NCBI GenBank assembly: GCA_022747635.1
Contig: JAKTNV010000009.1
Span: 28,559,622 to 28,623,621 of the forward strand
Source: Hetaerina americana
Lineage: Eukaryota > Arthropoda > Insecta > Odonata > Calopterygidae
DNA length: 64,000 nucleotides
Direction of reading: 5' to 3'
Position numbers and translations under genes: made by a program
Shown: positions 1-10,679 of the stretch, piece by piece
Layout: the number at the start of each line of letters is the position of its first letter
Position numbering within the stretch: position 1 is the stretch's first letter
The notes under the pieces: model-generated
Seen by the model: the letters and a program-made list of their open reading frames with translations, nothing else
Told to the model about the DNA's origin: nothing
Database searches by the model: none

Positions 1-379
1 TGCTTTGAAGCATCCTTCGGTACTTTATTATCGGTATACTTGCACCTTTAAATTAATGAGATATATTGCATGTTAACATGAGTTAATTTTTCTATTTCCA
101 AGCTTCATTTTGCTTTCTAAATGAATGGAGCATGTATAGTTTTGCTTTCATGGTACAATCATTTGGTAATCCAATTGTTACCAACTACCTGTTGGACTAC
201 CATGTCCCCTAATTGTTCCTAAATGCCATGAAAATTCTACTTATGATTCGTGGATAAAATATAAAGAGTGAATGATGCCACAACTGTGGGTCTCTGACAG
301 GTGTTGTGTTATTGCAGTGACATTAGGAATGTAGTGTGATCTACTTCTTCCACTCATTTCATTCCATTTTATTCTGAAG

Positions 380-673
380 GGTGAGGAGATGTCTGCTCCT
401 GGCCCTCTTGTGAGAAGAACTCATGTGGCTCTGACGGACCTCATGGAGGACTCACCTGGAGATGTTGAGGATGTGGTTCCTCAAGGAATGGTTGTGGTTC
501 CTGAGGAAGGGCAGCACCATCCCCCCCAGGCGGAGGTAGAGCAAACAGCTCAACAACACCAACAAACCATTGAGTTCACCACACAAGATGGACAGCAAGT
601 GCGCTTGGTGGCCTCTTACGAGATGGATCCCCTGCAGCTGGCTGCAGAGTACCTCCATGCCACCACCCAGTGA
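380..673 (+). CDS. 3'-terminal coding exon of an unidentified gene (partial)
   Basis: The reading frame is open from a candidate acceptor (pyrimidine-rich tract ending in AG at 378-379) to a TGA at 671-673, giving about 97 residues. An ATG at 389 lies in the same frame, but the frame stays open upstream of it, so I read this as the last exon of a gene entering from the left. The peptide is acidic and glutamine-rich in its middle (QQHQQ, about residues 50-60 from the ATG) and ends in a hydrophobic, conserved-looking stretch, TIEFTTQDGQQVRL followed by YEMDPLQLAAEYL. It resembles the disordered C-terminal tail of a transcription regulator, but no domain is visible and I do not recognise the family. 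The polyadenylation signal 133 bp downstream supports a gene end. It could also be a small intronless ORF starting at 389. Confidence 0.55.
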   Translation, partial: GEEMSAPGPLVRRTHVALTDLMEDSPGDVEDVVPQGMVVVPEEGQHHPPQAEVEQTAQQHQQTIEFTTQDGQQVRLVASYEMDPLQLAAEYLHATTQ

Positions 674-805
674 TTTGCTTCAATGTTGGTTACAACTCCA
701 AACTTGTACATAAATATGAAATAAGTTGGGCTTCTTTGATGCCCTTGCAATAATTTGTGTCCAACTGACCAAAGTACGCGTACAACCTATAATTTTCAGT
801 CTGTT

Positions 806-815
806 AATAAATAAA
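806..815 (+). promoter_or_regulatory. Polyadenylation signals
   Basis: Two overlapping AATAAA hexamers (806-811 and 810-815) lie about 135 bp after the stop at 673. They suit the 3' end of the gene whose last exon is at 380-673. A further AATAAA at 1938-1943 could serve a longer 3' UTR. Confidence 0.45.
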
Positions 816-3800
816 TGCCTCTACCTAAAGTAGGGCAAGGAGAAAATCATCTTTGACTGTTGGGAACACAGCATTGTCAGAAAGCAATACTTGATTTATT
901 TAAATGAACATATAAAAATGTTGTACCTAATTTCATGTTTCTCAACTATTAACGTTCAGATATCACATTATGCATTTCACCTTACTGCTTGTGTATTTTG
1001 AAAACAGCACATTTGTCTCCTGGCGAGTTATTTGTTCAAGTGAATTTGATCTTGTGAGATGTGATCTAAGTTATGTTTAAATGTTGTGGCCCTGGTTGGT
1101 GCACCACAAAAAATATTTGCCGTTTTCAATGGCTCACACTTGATGAAAGGAATGATTTCTGCAAAATCAGCTTAAATGCTATAGATCCAACTTCATTAAG
1201 TCTTCCATCATTAGCTGTGTATGATTTTCACCACATGGAATTACCATGGGGTTATTTTTGGTTGTGGCGATTGGGACAGAAGTGATGGGTTGATTTGTTG
1301 GAGGAAATTTCTATTTTCAGATGCAGAAAATATTATTACCTTGTAAAAATTTTTTGGGGCTAGATGGGAGTTTATTTACTCTGAAATGAAAAGTGAAAGA
1401 GTATAGTTGACCAATAATCATTTCATATTTTTGGTGGAATATGTATTAGGATAAGCAAGCTGCTGGCATACTTGCCTTGCTTTCTGTTTGGGACACTTGC
1501 CTTGCAAATATTGTGTGCCATACTGATTTCTAAGAAGTCACCTATATTTTTACTTTGCTGTTCCTCTACCTGTAGTGTGAAATGACAAACAGTCATCCTT
1601 GTTTGAAACATCTATTCAATCAAAGAAAAAATATTGCTCAACTAAGCTATTTGTGTGTTGAAGTACTTTTCCAATGTCTTGTGTACCAATGAAGTCATTT
1701 AAATGATAGCTCTATTCATTGTAATATTTTCATTTTGAAATTATCATATTTATTTGAAGTGAAATACTGTATAAGATGTAAATATGTTACTCATACCGAA
1801 GGAATGCAAAGAAGTACAATTATTTTGTCAATGTGCAACTATGACTTGAGTTAAGGCATTAGTAGTTCAATTTCCCTTTGATTGCTACATGGCATTGTAC
1901 CAATGTTTATATTGGATACCTTTGCATTTAGCAGCACAATAAAGAAACACCTTATTGTAAACATGAATAGTGTATGTTGTAATGAGTGTGTTGAATGCTA
2001 CTTTCTGCCCTAGCCCAGTGATTTACACTTACAACAATGTGTAGAAGCCTTTGTTCGAGATCATATGACATGCTGCTATGTTACTAAGATTACAGTATTT
2101 TTTGGACCCATGCTACATCGTTACTTTTAAACATACCATTTTAGATAATTTTACTGCAGGCCGTGATTTATACCCTGGGAGTTTGTATTACTAACTAGCG
2201 GAGGAAGTATGAGTCTTATCACCTATGGGTTGGGGCACCCTTACACTTGGAAAATTATCAATACCAGATGTCTCTCTTAGATCTAGCTGTTGGGAACAAA
2301 GCTACAATTTGGTGCATCTAGTTTTGATTCACATTACTAAGGCTTCGCAGCCAAGCAGAATGCATTACCATTGCTGGGGCTTTTAAGTTCTCAACTTTCA
2401 CTGCTGGGTGGATCACCACAGTTGTGAAGATAAGCAAAAATGAAGCCCATTCTCATTCATGAGTGAAATGCATAAATGGAGTGCAATATCTTTTTTGCAT
2501 CTTCCTTAAAATAGCTATTGGGCCATCTTCATCACATTTTTTGACAGGTATGGAAATGCAGCATGATAGCAAGTAAAAAATGCAGCACAAAGCCACTTGT
2601 ATGAAGAAGCTTGAGGGTGAATAAACAATTGCCAAGGCACCAGTTTACCTTTTGTTGACTCCATGTAAAGTACTTCAAACTCTTACAGATGGGTTCAAGT
2701 ACCAGATACAAGTGTGCCCATGCATTCAACAACCTGTACCACCTAATAGGGACAAACTCCATTTGTGTAGCGTGTACACTTCCAAGATAATATCAATAAA
2801 GTTAGAATTGGCAAGCATGAAGTGCCTGTAAAGAATTCCTCATTTATAATGTGTCCTCTCTTCAGAAATATAGTGCCTCAGTTATCCAGTGTCTTATAAA
2901 GAAAGGATATGATAGTATTTTTCATTGATTTCATCTTAATCACAAATTAGGGTAATAAAAAAGATTAGTATTTTTTGACGGTTGCTTTCCAGCCATCTTC
3001 AGGTTAGCACGAATGTCTTCTGTGACAACTCATAATCAAGTAAGAGTGGTCAAGGGAGATTTGATTTGGCACCTGGGGTTTGTCGCTGTGGGGGCCAGTG
3101 CATCAAGAATTGAATCTGAGGGATGTTAGCTTGAGCTGCACGTTCAGGGAGATCAGTAGAGTTTCATCCCTGAGAATAAGGTTGCAAATGTGTGGAAAAT
3201 GGCTGATGAGATACCTCAAGATTGATTCAGTCTGATTGTGGGGGCTGTCCAATTGATCAAATATTTTAAATTACAATTTTTCAAGGAAAATTTTACTGGG
3301 GTATTTTGTTAGCCTAATGGGTAATGTATATGTGGGACAATTTAAATTGATTTGACTAGTATTATCAACAGCAGCTGATGCAATTTGAAAAATGTTAACA
3401 TATGTCTGCTTTGGATAATGAAAAATGGTTTCCATGAAGGTGTTTCTTCACATTGAGGTCAGGTAAAAGTCACATGGGAGGGCTACTCGTGGAACTATAA
3501 GTAGAATGCACGTCACATTGTGTTGCACAGGATACAGCAATAAGATATTTAATGCCTGGTCATCATTGTCGTTATGTAACAATCAAGCGTATTGCTTTGA
3601 AGTGTGACCTCTTGTGATTATTAGAATGGCCTTAATAGCATCCTATAGTATGTTCCATTTACTGTTGTGTGCGCTTATGTGACATCCTAGTACCATATTT
3701 CCTGGATCTTGAAAAATATTAGGACCATTATTTTCCCTGCAGAACCCCATTTCGGCTTTTTTTTGTCATTGGTGATTGATGATTATCAAACTGACCTCAT

Positions 3801-6800
3801 CGATGTTTCTCTGTATCAAAATACAGCCTAGTTTCATCTAAAGTAATAACCTTTGAAAGAAACTGCAAATCTTTCTGTAATGTCAACTTAAACTGCAAAA
3901 AAACCTTAACATGTATGTCCTGCTGCTCAGGTATCAGCCAGTGGGTGGCACCCAATGAAATATTCATTATTTCAGATGGTGTGCTTAATTTAATTTGAAA
4001 ATATCTCGCAATGGCAGCAGCACTCTTTTCTACTACTGTAACTGCTGTGATACTAGGTCTGGGTCTAATCCTTTGAAATTTTATCCCTCTTTAGGCCATC
4101 TTCTAGCTGTGTTCTGAGGCAGAACAATCCACAAGCCCTGTGAGCATTAATTGATCCTGGTTGACAATTTGTTCAGACGACCAAAATTTCAGTGCAGCTT
4201 GTTGTGTGTTACCTCCATTGACAAAGTGAATGTTTCATCTTGTAAATTACTAAAAAAATAATGGGTTCCAATCAATAAAACATGTGCCACATATACATTA
4301 CCAATTAAAGATAACATTCTAACAGAATGAAATGTTTGCACAGTAAATTAAGCAAATTAAAATGTATGATCACAATTTTTGATCATTCCTTTAACAAACT
4401 TATGGGATTTTGTCATTTCTTTACCCATTACTGTGTTGCAACAAATTTGATGTAATTGCAGTATTGAGTTATTGTGGGTGTCAGCCCTCCAATCAGGTCA
4501 TTTTGTGACTCCTCTACCCCCCTCAAGATTACAAATAGTTATTCTATGAAATGGCAATATTCCCTCTAAGTATTCAGAAAAATGAAATTGTCATTCTTTT
4601 ATGAACCTAAAGTGATCCTTATATGAACATAAGACTGTTAGAATATAGGATATCAAGGACTTAAAGTGCAGCTTTTAAATGGGGGACTACATTTGGTTAG
4701 TCAGCAATTAAATATATGCATGATGTACACGTCATGTTGTTAGTATTTGCCCTGAAGTTGATATGAAAGCCATTAGGTAATTTTTCACAAAACTCTTTGT
4801 GATGGAAAATCTTTTGGATTCTCCAAAACTATATAGGTTTAATTATGCAAATCTGCAAAATTGTTTAATCTGGGATTGAACAATGACGGTGCTTTATAGT
4901 GCTGTTTTACAATTGTGAAAAAATAAAAAAAATTAGAGAAATATTTTATTATTTCTTTTAAATTTTTGTTTTCTGCCTTTTCTTTCCTTTATTATAAGTA
5001 CCGTTGAAGTATGTTATTGTGAAGTTATCCAAAGAATTGGGGCACAAACTTATTTTATATACTGCAAGACCATAAAGCTTGGGCTTGCTTACCTAATATG
5101 TTAGTGGTGTGCTACTTGCTAAACGTTGGAACTATTCTCTTTATCTCAAGCATAGGATTTATGATTGTATACACTAATCTACAAATAATGATTACCAGTG
5201 TATAAGTGCCATAGCTGTTGATCCATCAAATTCTACTTACCATTAATAATAAGAATTATTTCACCCTTCAAAATTATGAACCTTAAGTAGGTATGCAGTC
5301 ATTAAATATTTCTTACCAAAATTATTTTTAGAATTGTATTCAAGTTAACCCTTTCATTTTCACACAAGCTAGGAAACTATATTGTATGCACATGAAGATT
5401 ATTTAAGTTGAATACTTAGAATCCATTCATTCTCAAAGCTTTTAATTTAGACTTGTGGGTAGAGTATGGACAATGGCATTTTTGGTTGGGAAAAGTCAGG
5501 ACATTATGAAGTCTGACATAGGTGGCAACCCTGGTGTAGTAAGGCAATGAACACCACTGCTCTGTGCCCTCTTTTTAATGCTAAAATTGGTAATAAATGA
5601 AACAATTCCATTAGATTTGCATTTTACCCATGGATGGCACTTCTACAGGAGTCAGAATCTCCCTAGAATTATTATTTCTAATAAATTGCAAATGACTAAA
5701 AGAAATATCCAGGAGAACCTACCTATTGTGTAGAATTAAGAGTTCATCATAATCAATAGTCATTAATATTTTTCTATCAGTATCAATTACTGCATTGAAC
5801 GAGATATCAGCAACACTTCGGATAAAAATTGCCTTAAATTAGACATTTTACAATTTTCAAAGGAATCTACCATATCCCCAAAAATTATAATTTCAATTGC
5901 TTGTTAGAATTTTTATTTTAACCTTTATTATTGGTAAAACAGTCTTAAAGAACATTTCAATTCAATGTAGGGAGGGTTGTGATAAGCCACCCATTAATGA
6001 CGAATCTCTATCAATTGACAAAACAATTTCTATTTTACAATTAAAATTCATAACTGTGCTAGGAGTCATAATAGCACTATTGAAAGTCATACATCATCAC
6101 ACATTTTTCCTTCTCAAGGTATATGATACCAATGGAGCTTCCACAAAAATTATACGTGATTAAAGCAGAGAATCTCCTAAATCTGGAAATCACTGAATTG
6201 GCATACTTTTTAAAATACCATGGAATTTAAGAACTCAACATATAATCTAAGAGAGGACCCCAACGAATTAGAAAACACACCACAAACCACTTAGTTTCTA
6301 AATTCATCCAACATTTATTTCAGTACACAATGCACTATTGAGTGACTGAAATATTTTTTGTAAAAAATATCATAATCATGTTGATAGAAATTCAAAGGGT
6401 TTCACCAAAAGCTTTGTAATTTATTTGCACGTCAATTTGCAGAATGCAAACATTAGTTGGCTACAATACACAGCAGGTTACCATGTTATGTAAGATTTTC
6501 CCTCTTACCTGATTTACACTAGGTAGGCGTGAATACTTAATTTACTAGATTTTATCAGTTGAAAGAAAAGGTATTCTTGGTTGGTAATTACATAAACTAT
6601 CCTAAACCCCATTTGAAGTATTACCTTTTCTTTTAAAAGTTTATGTTATACAGTAAGCCTTACCTGAGCATGTACCACTGAGATTGTAGGAACTAGCTTG
6701 ACCACAATATTGAGGATAAAGAATTGAAAATTCAATCCTTGAAAACTTAGAATAAATTAAAAGGAAATCCTGTAACAAGAAAACTTATCCACCAAGGTAA

Positions 6801-6869
6801 AAGAAAGTGATGAGTTTATTTTGATTTATATAATACAAATAAAATGAACTACAAGTGTGCCTACTTTGA
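816..6869. other. AT-rich region without a recognisable gene
   Basis: This is about 6 kb of unique-looking AT-rich DNA. The ORFs inside it are short and lack family resemblance or usable splice context. The left part may be long 3' UTR of the 380-673 exon. The only structured signal I see is a weak hammerhead-like remnant at about 2945-3010, described separately. Confidence 0.5.
2945..3010 (-). repeat. Possible decayed hammerhead/Penelope-like remnant
   Basis: On the minus strand the sequence runs ACCTGAAGAT, then GGCTG, a five-base loop, CAACC, then GTCAAA. That matches CUGANGA plus a helix II hairpin (four of five pairs), but with GTCAAA where GAAACC is expected. The layout resembles the better copies at 10.3 and 56.5 kb, including an extra U before helix II. 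Flanking arms are not clear, so this is tentative. Confidence 0.2.
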
Positions 6870-6875
6870 TTTATT
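6870..6875 (-). promoter_or_regulatory. Polyadenylation signal of ATPAF2
   Basis: On the minus strand this reads AATAAA, 67 bp past the ATPAF2 stop codon at 6942. A second AATAAA lies at 6820-6815. Either suits the 3' end of that transcript. Confidence 0.45.
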
Positions 6876-6941
6876 GTGCTCTCAAAAACTTGACAACGAT
6901 AATGTACAAAAAATTACAATTTGATGTTGATTCCTGCAGTA

Positions 6942-9104
6942 TCATGGCATCAGCATTTCCTCTGCCTGGGAACTCATCTTCTTCACCAAAATCTTCGATG
7001 CTACACTCAATTGCACAAAGAGCATGGATGCTGCAAGCCGAGCTATTGTTTGATGCATATCAACATCATGAGCCCATTCAACTCTTCCCCAATATTTGCA
7101 CTGTAGGGATAATAAACCAATGAAATTAGAGTTCACCAATTTGTGTTGAATTTGAGGAAAAAAGAGAAAAATGATTACATAATGATGCTATATGAACATT
7201 AAATACACTGACTGGGAAGACTACAAAGTAGTACTTGAGTAAATGGCGAAAATATTTGTAATATTTTAGCATAGATCCCTATTTTATGCAGTCAAATATT
7301 AGACATAGAAACCTTTCCATGCAGGTATAGGAAAAAGTTCGGCACGTCAAATAAAGATATGTTATGCACGGCAATGCTTCATGTCACAAACAAAAAGCAC
7401 ACAAAATTACACATTGGGGCTGGTAAACTGCGGCCTCCAACTAATAAATTAGATCAAATTTTCAACTCCGATCATTAGCTAGAATACTAAGATGGCTAAT
7501 TTCTAAAAGTGAACATAAGGTAACACCACGCGAGCAGAAGTCAGAATTCCATGAGGGGGAAGAAACAAATGGATAAATATCAATATATTCCTTACTAGTT
7601 ATGGGAAATAATAGCTTAAAACATTATTTTTTGCTAAAACACTATATTAAAAACTGAATCATGTGAAAGGGAACTTAACATTTGACCGAATAAAATTGGT
7701 AGGCAGGCTGTAAATGAACAATAAAGGTATCAATGGCAATCAACATCTCCTGGCTGGAGAGAGAAAGTGCATTAATCACAGGGATAAATTAATTTTATGG
7801 TCCAACTTACCACCCTTCATCAAAGGCCACTAACAAAAAATGATCTTACAAATCAGTTTTAATCCATCCATTTATGAAGTACATACAGTCTGGCAACATA
7901 AACTAGATAGGTACCTGAAATTCCTCTTCCAGTCTTGATAAAGAGACAGCCTTCTCAATGCTTAAAAACCGTTCGGCACATGCCAACGTTAATATGACTG
8001 ACTTAAGAGTGTCAACAGCATATGAAAGCCCTGAAAATTGGTTCAAAAAATTCTTTTGAAAATCGCAGAGTAAAACCAGCCAACGGCCGATTTCAACTTC
8101 AGAAGAATATGAAACTTTAATTTCTAACGACAAAATTGTCTCCAATAATCTGTCCGAATTTACTACATGTTTACTCTTACAATATTAACATAGTTTCAAG
8201 TTAACAATTAATATTTAGCCAGCTCTATTATTATTTAGCATAGACAATTGGAATCAAGTAAACACTAAAACACAATTCTTTTCTCACCACTTAAACTCCA
8301 TTGATCATATGAAAGAAGGTATCTTCTTAAAATCTCTCTGCTATCGTGAGATATATTTGGCCCACTTATATCATGGGCTGGCTTAACATCAACTTTGTAG
8401 CGCTCGCATGCCCATCTTATTACCGGATACCACTCTTTCATTTGTAGACTATATAATTCATCTTCTTCCTCGGGTAAAATGAATGAAAATACAGAAGCTA
8501 GCTTTGGAAACTACCGTTCAACTATAAAATTGGAAATTTTTACTTACTGACGAGAAAAATAACACGGTATCAGTATCTAAGAATTTAATCATATGATCAA
8601 CTAATTGGTATTTGTTCACACTTCCAGGATTATCAATTGCAGTTGAACATATCCCTGTCTGTAAAGAAATACATTTAGTGAGGTTGTTGCTGAAGAGCAA
8701 TGATAAGGATACACTGGAAATAAACTCGGCATATTTACCAAGAACATTGTGGACAAATCAATTTTTTCCCTTTGGCTATCCCATTCCACCGCAATAGCCC
8801 TAGCTAAAGATTCACTAGGTACTCGAAAAACATTTCCTTGAGGTGTCTTCAGTTTTCTTTGGTCTAATGTCACCTCGAACATGCCCTCATTTTGAAGGAT
8901 GCCGGTTTTCTTGTAAAACCTATTTCTGGGGGCTACGGTAAGAAATAATCATGTAATCATTACCGTGTTATGAGAGAAATTATACAATGGATGAAAAAAT
9001 AGTTTACCAGCGTAGTTTCTGATATTTAATAATTTCTTGCTAAGTTTCAACAGCTGTGCCTTAGGAATACGATTGAATTCAAATGCAGTACGTGAAATAA
9101 ACAT
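6942..9104 (-). CDS. ATPAF2: ATP synthase mitochondrial F1 complex assembly factor 2 (ATP12 family), six exons
   Basis: This chaperone binds the F1 alpha subunit in the mitochondrial matrix and is needed to build the F1 head of ATP synthase. Exons, read on the minus strand: 9104-9008, 8932-8739, 8658-8548, 8468-8288, 8030-7915 and 7100-6942. All introns are GT-AG and phases agree, giving a 285-residue protein, near the usual family length of about 290. Residues 1-32 form a basic, hydrophobic presequence consistent with mitochondrial import. The family core follows: RFYK (37-40), LDQRKLKTPQ (55-64), VPSESLA (70-76), VEWDSQ (81-86, with the conserved Trp) and DNP in exon 3. Exon 4 carries the helical domain, and exon 5 ends in SRLEEEFQ (226-233), which holds the conserved Glu cluster. 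WGRVEWAHD opens exon 6. Introns are 73-814 bp. I see no break, so the gene should be functional. Family assignment is very secure; exact boundaries follow splice consensus. Confidence 0.95.
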
Positions 9105-9308
9105 TTTGATCGACTCAAACTACTCTTAAAATACAAAAGACTGAAAACCAGCGGAGAGCACACGAGGTAGTTATTTTAATGTTTGAAAGATGACAGCACT
9201 AGTAATTTTTTGGCGGCGTGCGGTAAACTCGTAGTTCGTTTGAAGTGAGAATCTTTGAATCGCGTCTTCTTCATTTGCATAACTAAAAGGGCAGTCGCCA
9301 ATGTTAGG
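9105..9308. promoter_or_regulatory. Shared divergent promoter region
   Basis: The ATG of the minus-strand ATPAF2 gene (9104) and the first ATG of the plus-strand gene (9309) lie head to head, 204 bp apart. The interval must hold both transcription starts and both 5' UTRs. It is somewhat richer in G+C than its surroundings (GGCGGCGTGCGG near 9210), as is common for TATA-less housekeeping promoters. No TATA box is evident. The assignment rests on geometry. Confidence 0.6.
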
Positions 9309-9638
9309 ATGGCACATTTTTGGGGGCGGTGGAAAGAAATTCTTAGTAAAGTTATGGACAGTGAAACTGAATTCGAACAAGGAGAAGCTGAGCAAGTGGT
9401 CGCCCACTCACCAGTATCCAGCGGCACCATTTACGTTTTAACTACGAAATGTTTGATACTCCTCGTGAGTCGAGGAACAATATATTATTAAATATAATAC
9501 TGAGAACTTCGCCAAATCTAAACCATCACCAAATTCATTTTATTTCTCAGGTTCGAGCCATTGTTCAATTTAATGAGATGAAGAGTCCGATGAAAAAACT
9601 GGACAGAATTTCATTTGTGGATGTTGGTCTACGGCAAA
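9309..9638 (+). CDS. 5' part of an unidentified gene, two exons visible
   Basis: Exon 1 runs from the ATG at 9309 (or the in-frame ATG at 9354, MDSETEFEQGEAEQ) to 9464 and ends at a strong GTGAGT donor. Exon 2 runs 9551-9638, after a TTTATTTCTCAG acceptor and before a GTAAGC donor. The reading frame stays open across the join (phase 0), giving roughly 66-81 residues: an acidic start, a hydrophobic beta-like stretch (GTIYVLTTKCLILLV), then a charged segment (NEMKSPMKKLDRIS). I do not recognise the family and cannot find exon 3; the next intron runs into a TA microsatellite and repeats. Divergent placement beside ATPAF2 suggests a broadly expressed gene. If the last donor is not used, exon 2 would end at the in-frame TAA a few codons later. 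Confidence 0.5.
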
Positions 9639-9855
9639 GTAAGCAATAAACTTATGGATCTTACGGGCCCATCAGTGGTTTAAAGACTTTCTTATGATTG
9701 AATAGTATAATTGATATATTTATCCCTCTTCTACCGGAATCATTTAACGTTGTATTAGATATATTGAAGAGCACAAAAATGGAAACTAAAATCCCCAGAG
9801 ATATTCTTGTGTTGGTGTTACCATTAATAATAATTAGATTGGAGGCAGGTGGCTT

Positions 9856-9910
9856 TATATATATATATATACATACATACATGTACACACTGTGTTTATG
9901 GTTTTATATG

Positions 9911-9985
<75 letters not shown>
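9856..9985. repeat. TA microsatellite
   Basis: There are two TA runs (9856-9871 and 9917-9985) separated by a TACA/TGTA-rich spacer. The long ORFs here that read as alternating Tyr-Ile are artefacts of the repeat. Confidence 0.95.
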
Positions 9986-9990
<5 letters not shown>

Positions 9991-10176
9991 GGAGTAGTAG
10001 TATATTAAATTCTTGGAATATAAGCCTTGTTGGAGCATTATGAGGTTTCCCAGTAATTATTCAGGCTTTATTTTGCATTATAAAAATGGTTAGAGAAATG
10101 GCCGCTGATCCCCAATTCTGTACTATAGGTTGTATTTAATATATATTCCCCATGGATTAAATTCAGTAGTACTATT

Positions 10177-10418
10177 GAAATTAAATTTAAAATACTTCGC
10201 CTTTCCACATAAACCACTTTTATTACTACCTAGGTTTTGTTATGGTATAACATCATCAGGTGACCTGATGATGTTATACCATCAGGTGACCTGATGATGT
10301 TATACCATAACGAAACCTAGGTAGTAATAAAAGTGGTTTATGTGGAAAGGCGAAGTATTTTAAATTTAATTTCAATATGAAGAATTTCCACCAAGTGACG
10401 CCAGAAACTGTTTCATTT
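10177..10418 (+). mobile_element. Foldback retroelement with hammerhead-like core, copy 1
   Basis: This 242-bp unit is bounded by a perfect 16-bp direct repeat, ATTCAGTAGTACTATT, at 10161-10176 and 10419-10434. Two inverted arms of about 82 bp (10177-10258 and about 10292-10373) are almost identical. The centre holds a 26-bp tandem duplication. A one-sided tail (10374-10418) contains TTCCACC and GCCAGAAAC. On the plus strand the core reads CTGATGA (10291-10297), T, the stem GTTAT/ATAAC around loop ACC (10299-10311), GAAA (10312-10315), then ACC-TA-GGT-A. This is the order of a hammerhead: core box, helix II, GAA, a three-pair helix III, then the cleavable base. The opposite arm carries the same motif with AAAA in place of GAAA. 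The short helix III is typical of Penelope-like elements and retrozymes. No protein is encoded, so it must have been mobilised in trans. Confidence 0.8.
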
Positions 10419-10679
10419 ATTCAGTAGTACTATTTTGCTTGTTGTCTCACGCAGATGTCTTAATGACAAGCAAGTGGAACTAAGCTTAATCCATTTGTGT
10501 GCATCCCAAGAAATATTTGCACTCAAAGAAACACCTAAAAATTTACATTGTCACTTGCTCAATCATTTAATCATCACATCTTTACCCGCAGACTTTCTGT
10601 TACTTTCTTATTGTGTAAAAAGTATACCAATTTACTTTTATTTTCATTTTAGTCTAAATAGCTATTAATATACCACTTG

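Noticed and set aside
3200..3215. GCTGATGAGATACC as a hammerhead box
   Set aside because: No GAAA partner or helix II follows; a chance match.
9698..10043. ORFs of 64-99 residues through the TA microsatellite
   Set aside because: They are alternating Tyr-Ile translations of TA repeats; no coding evidence.
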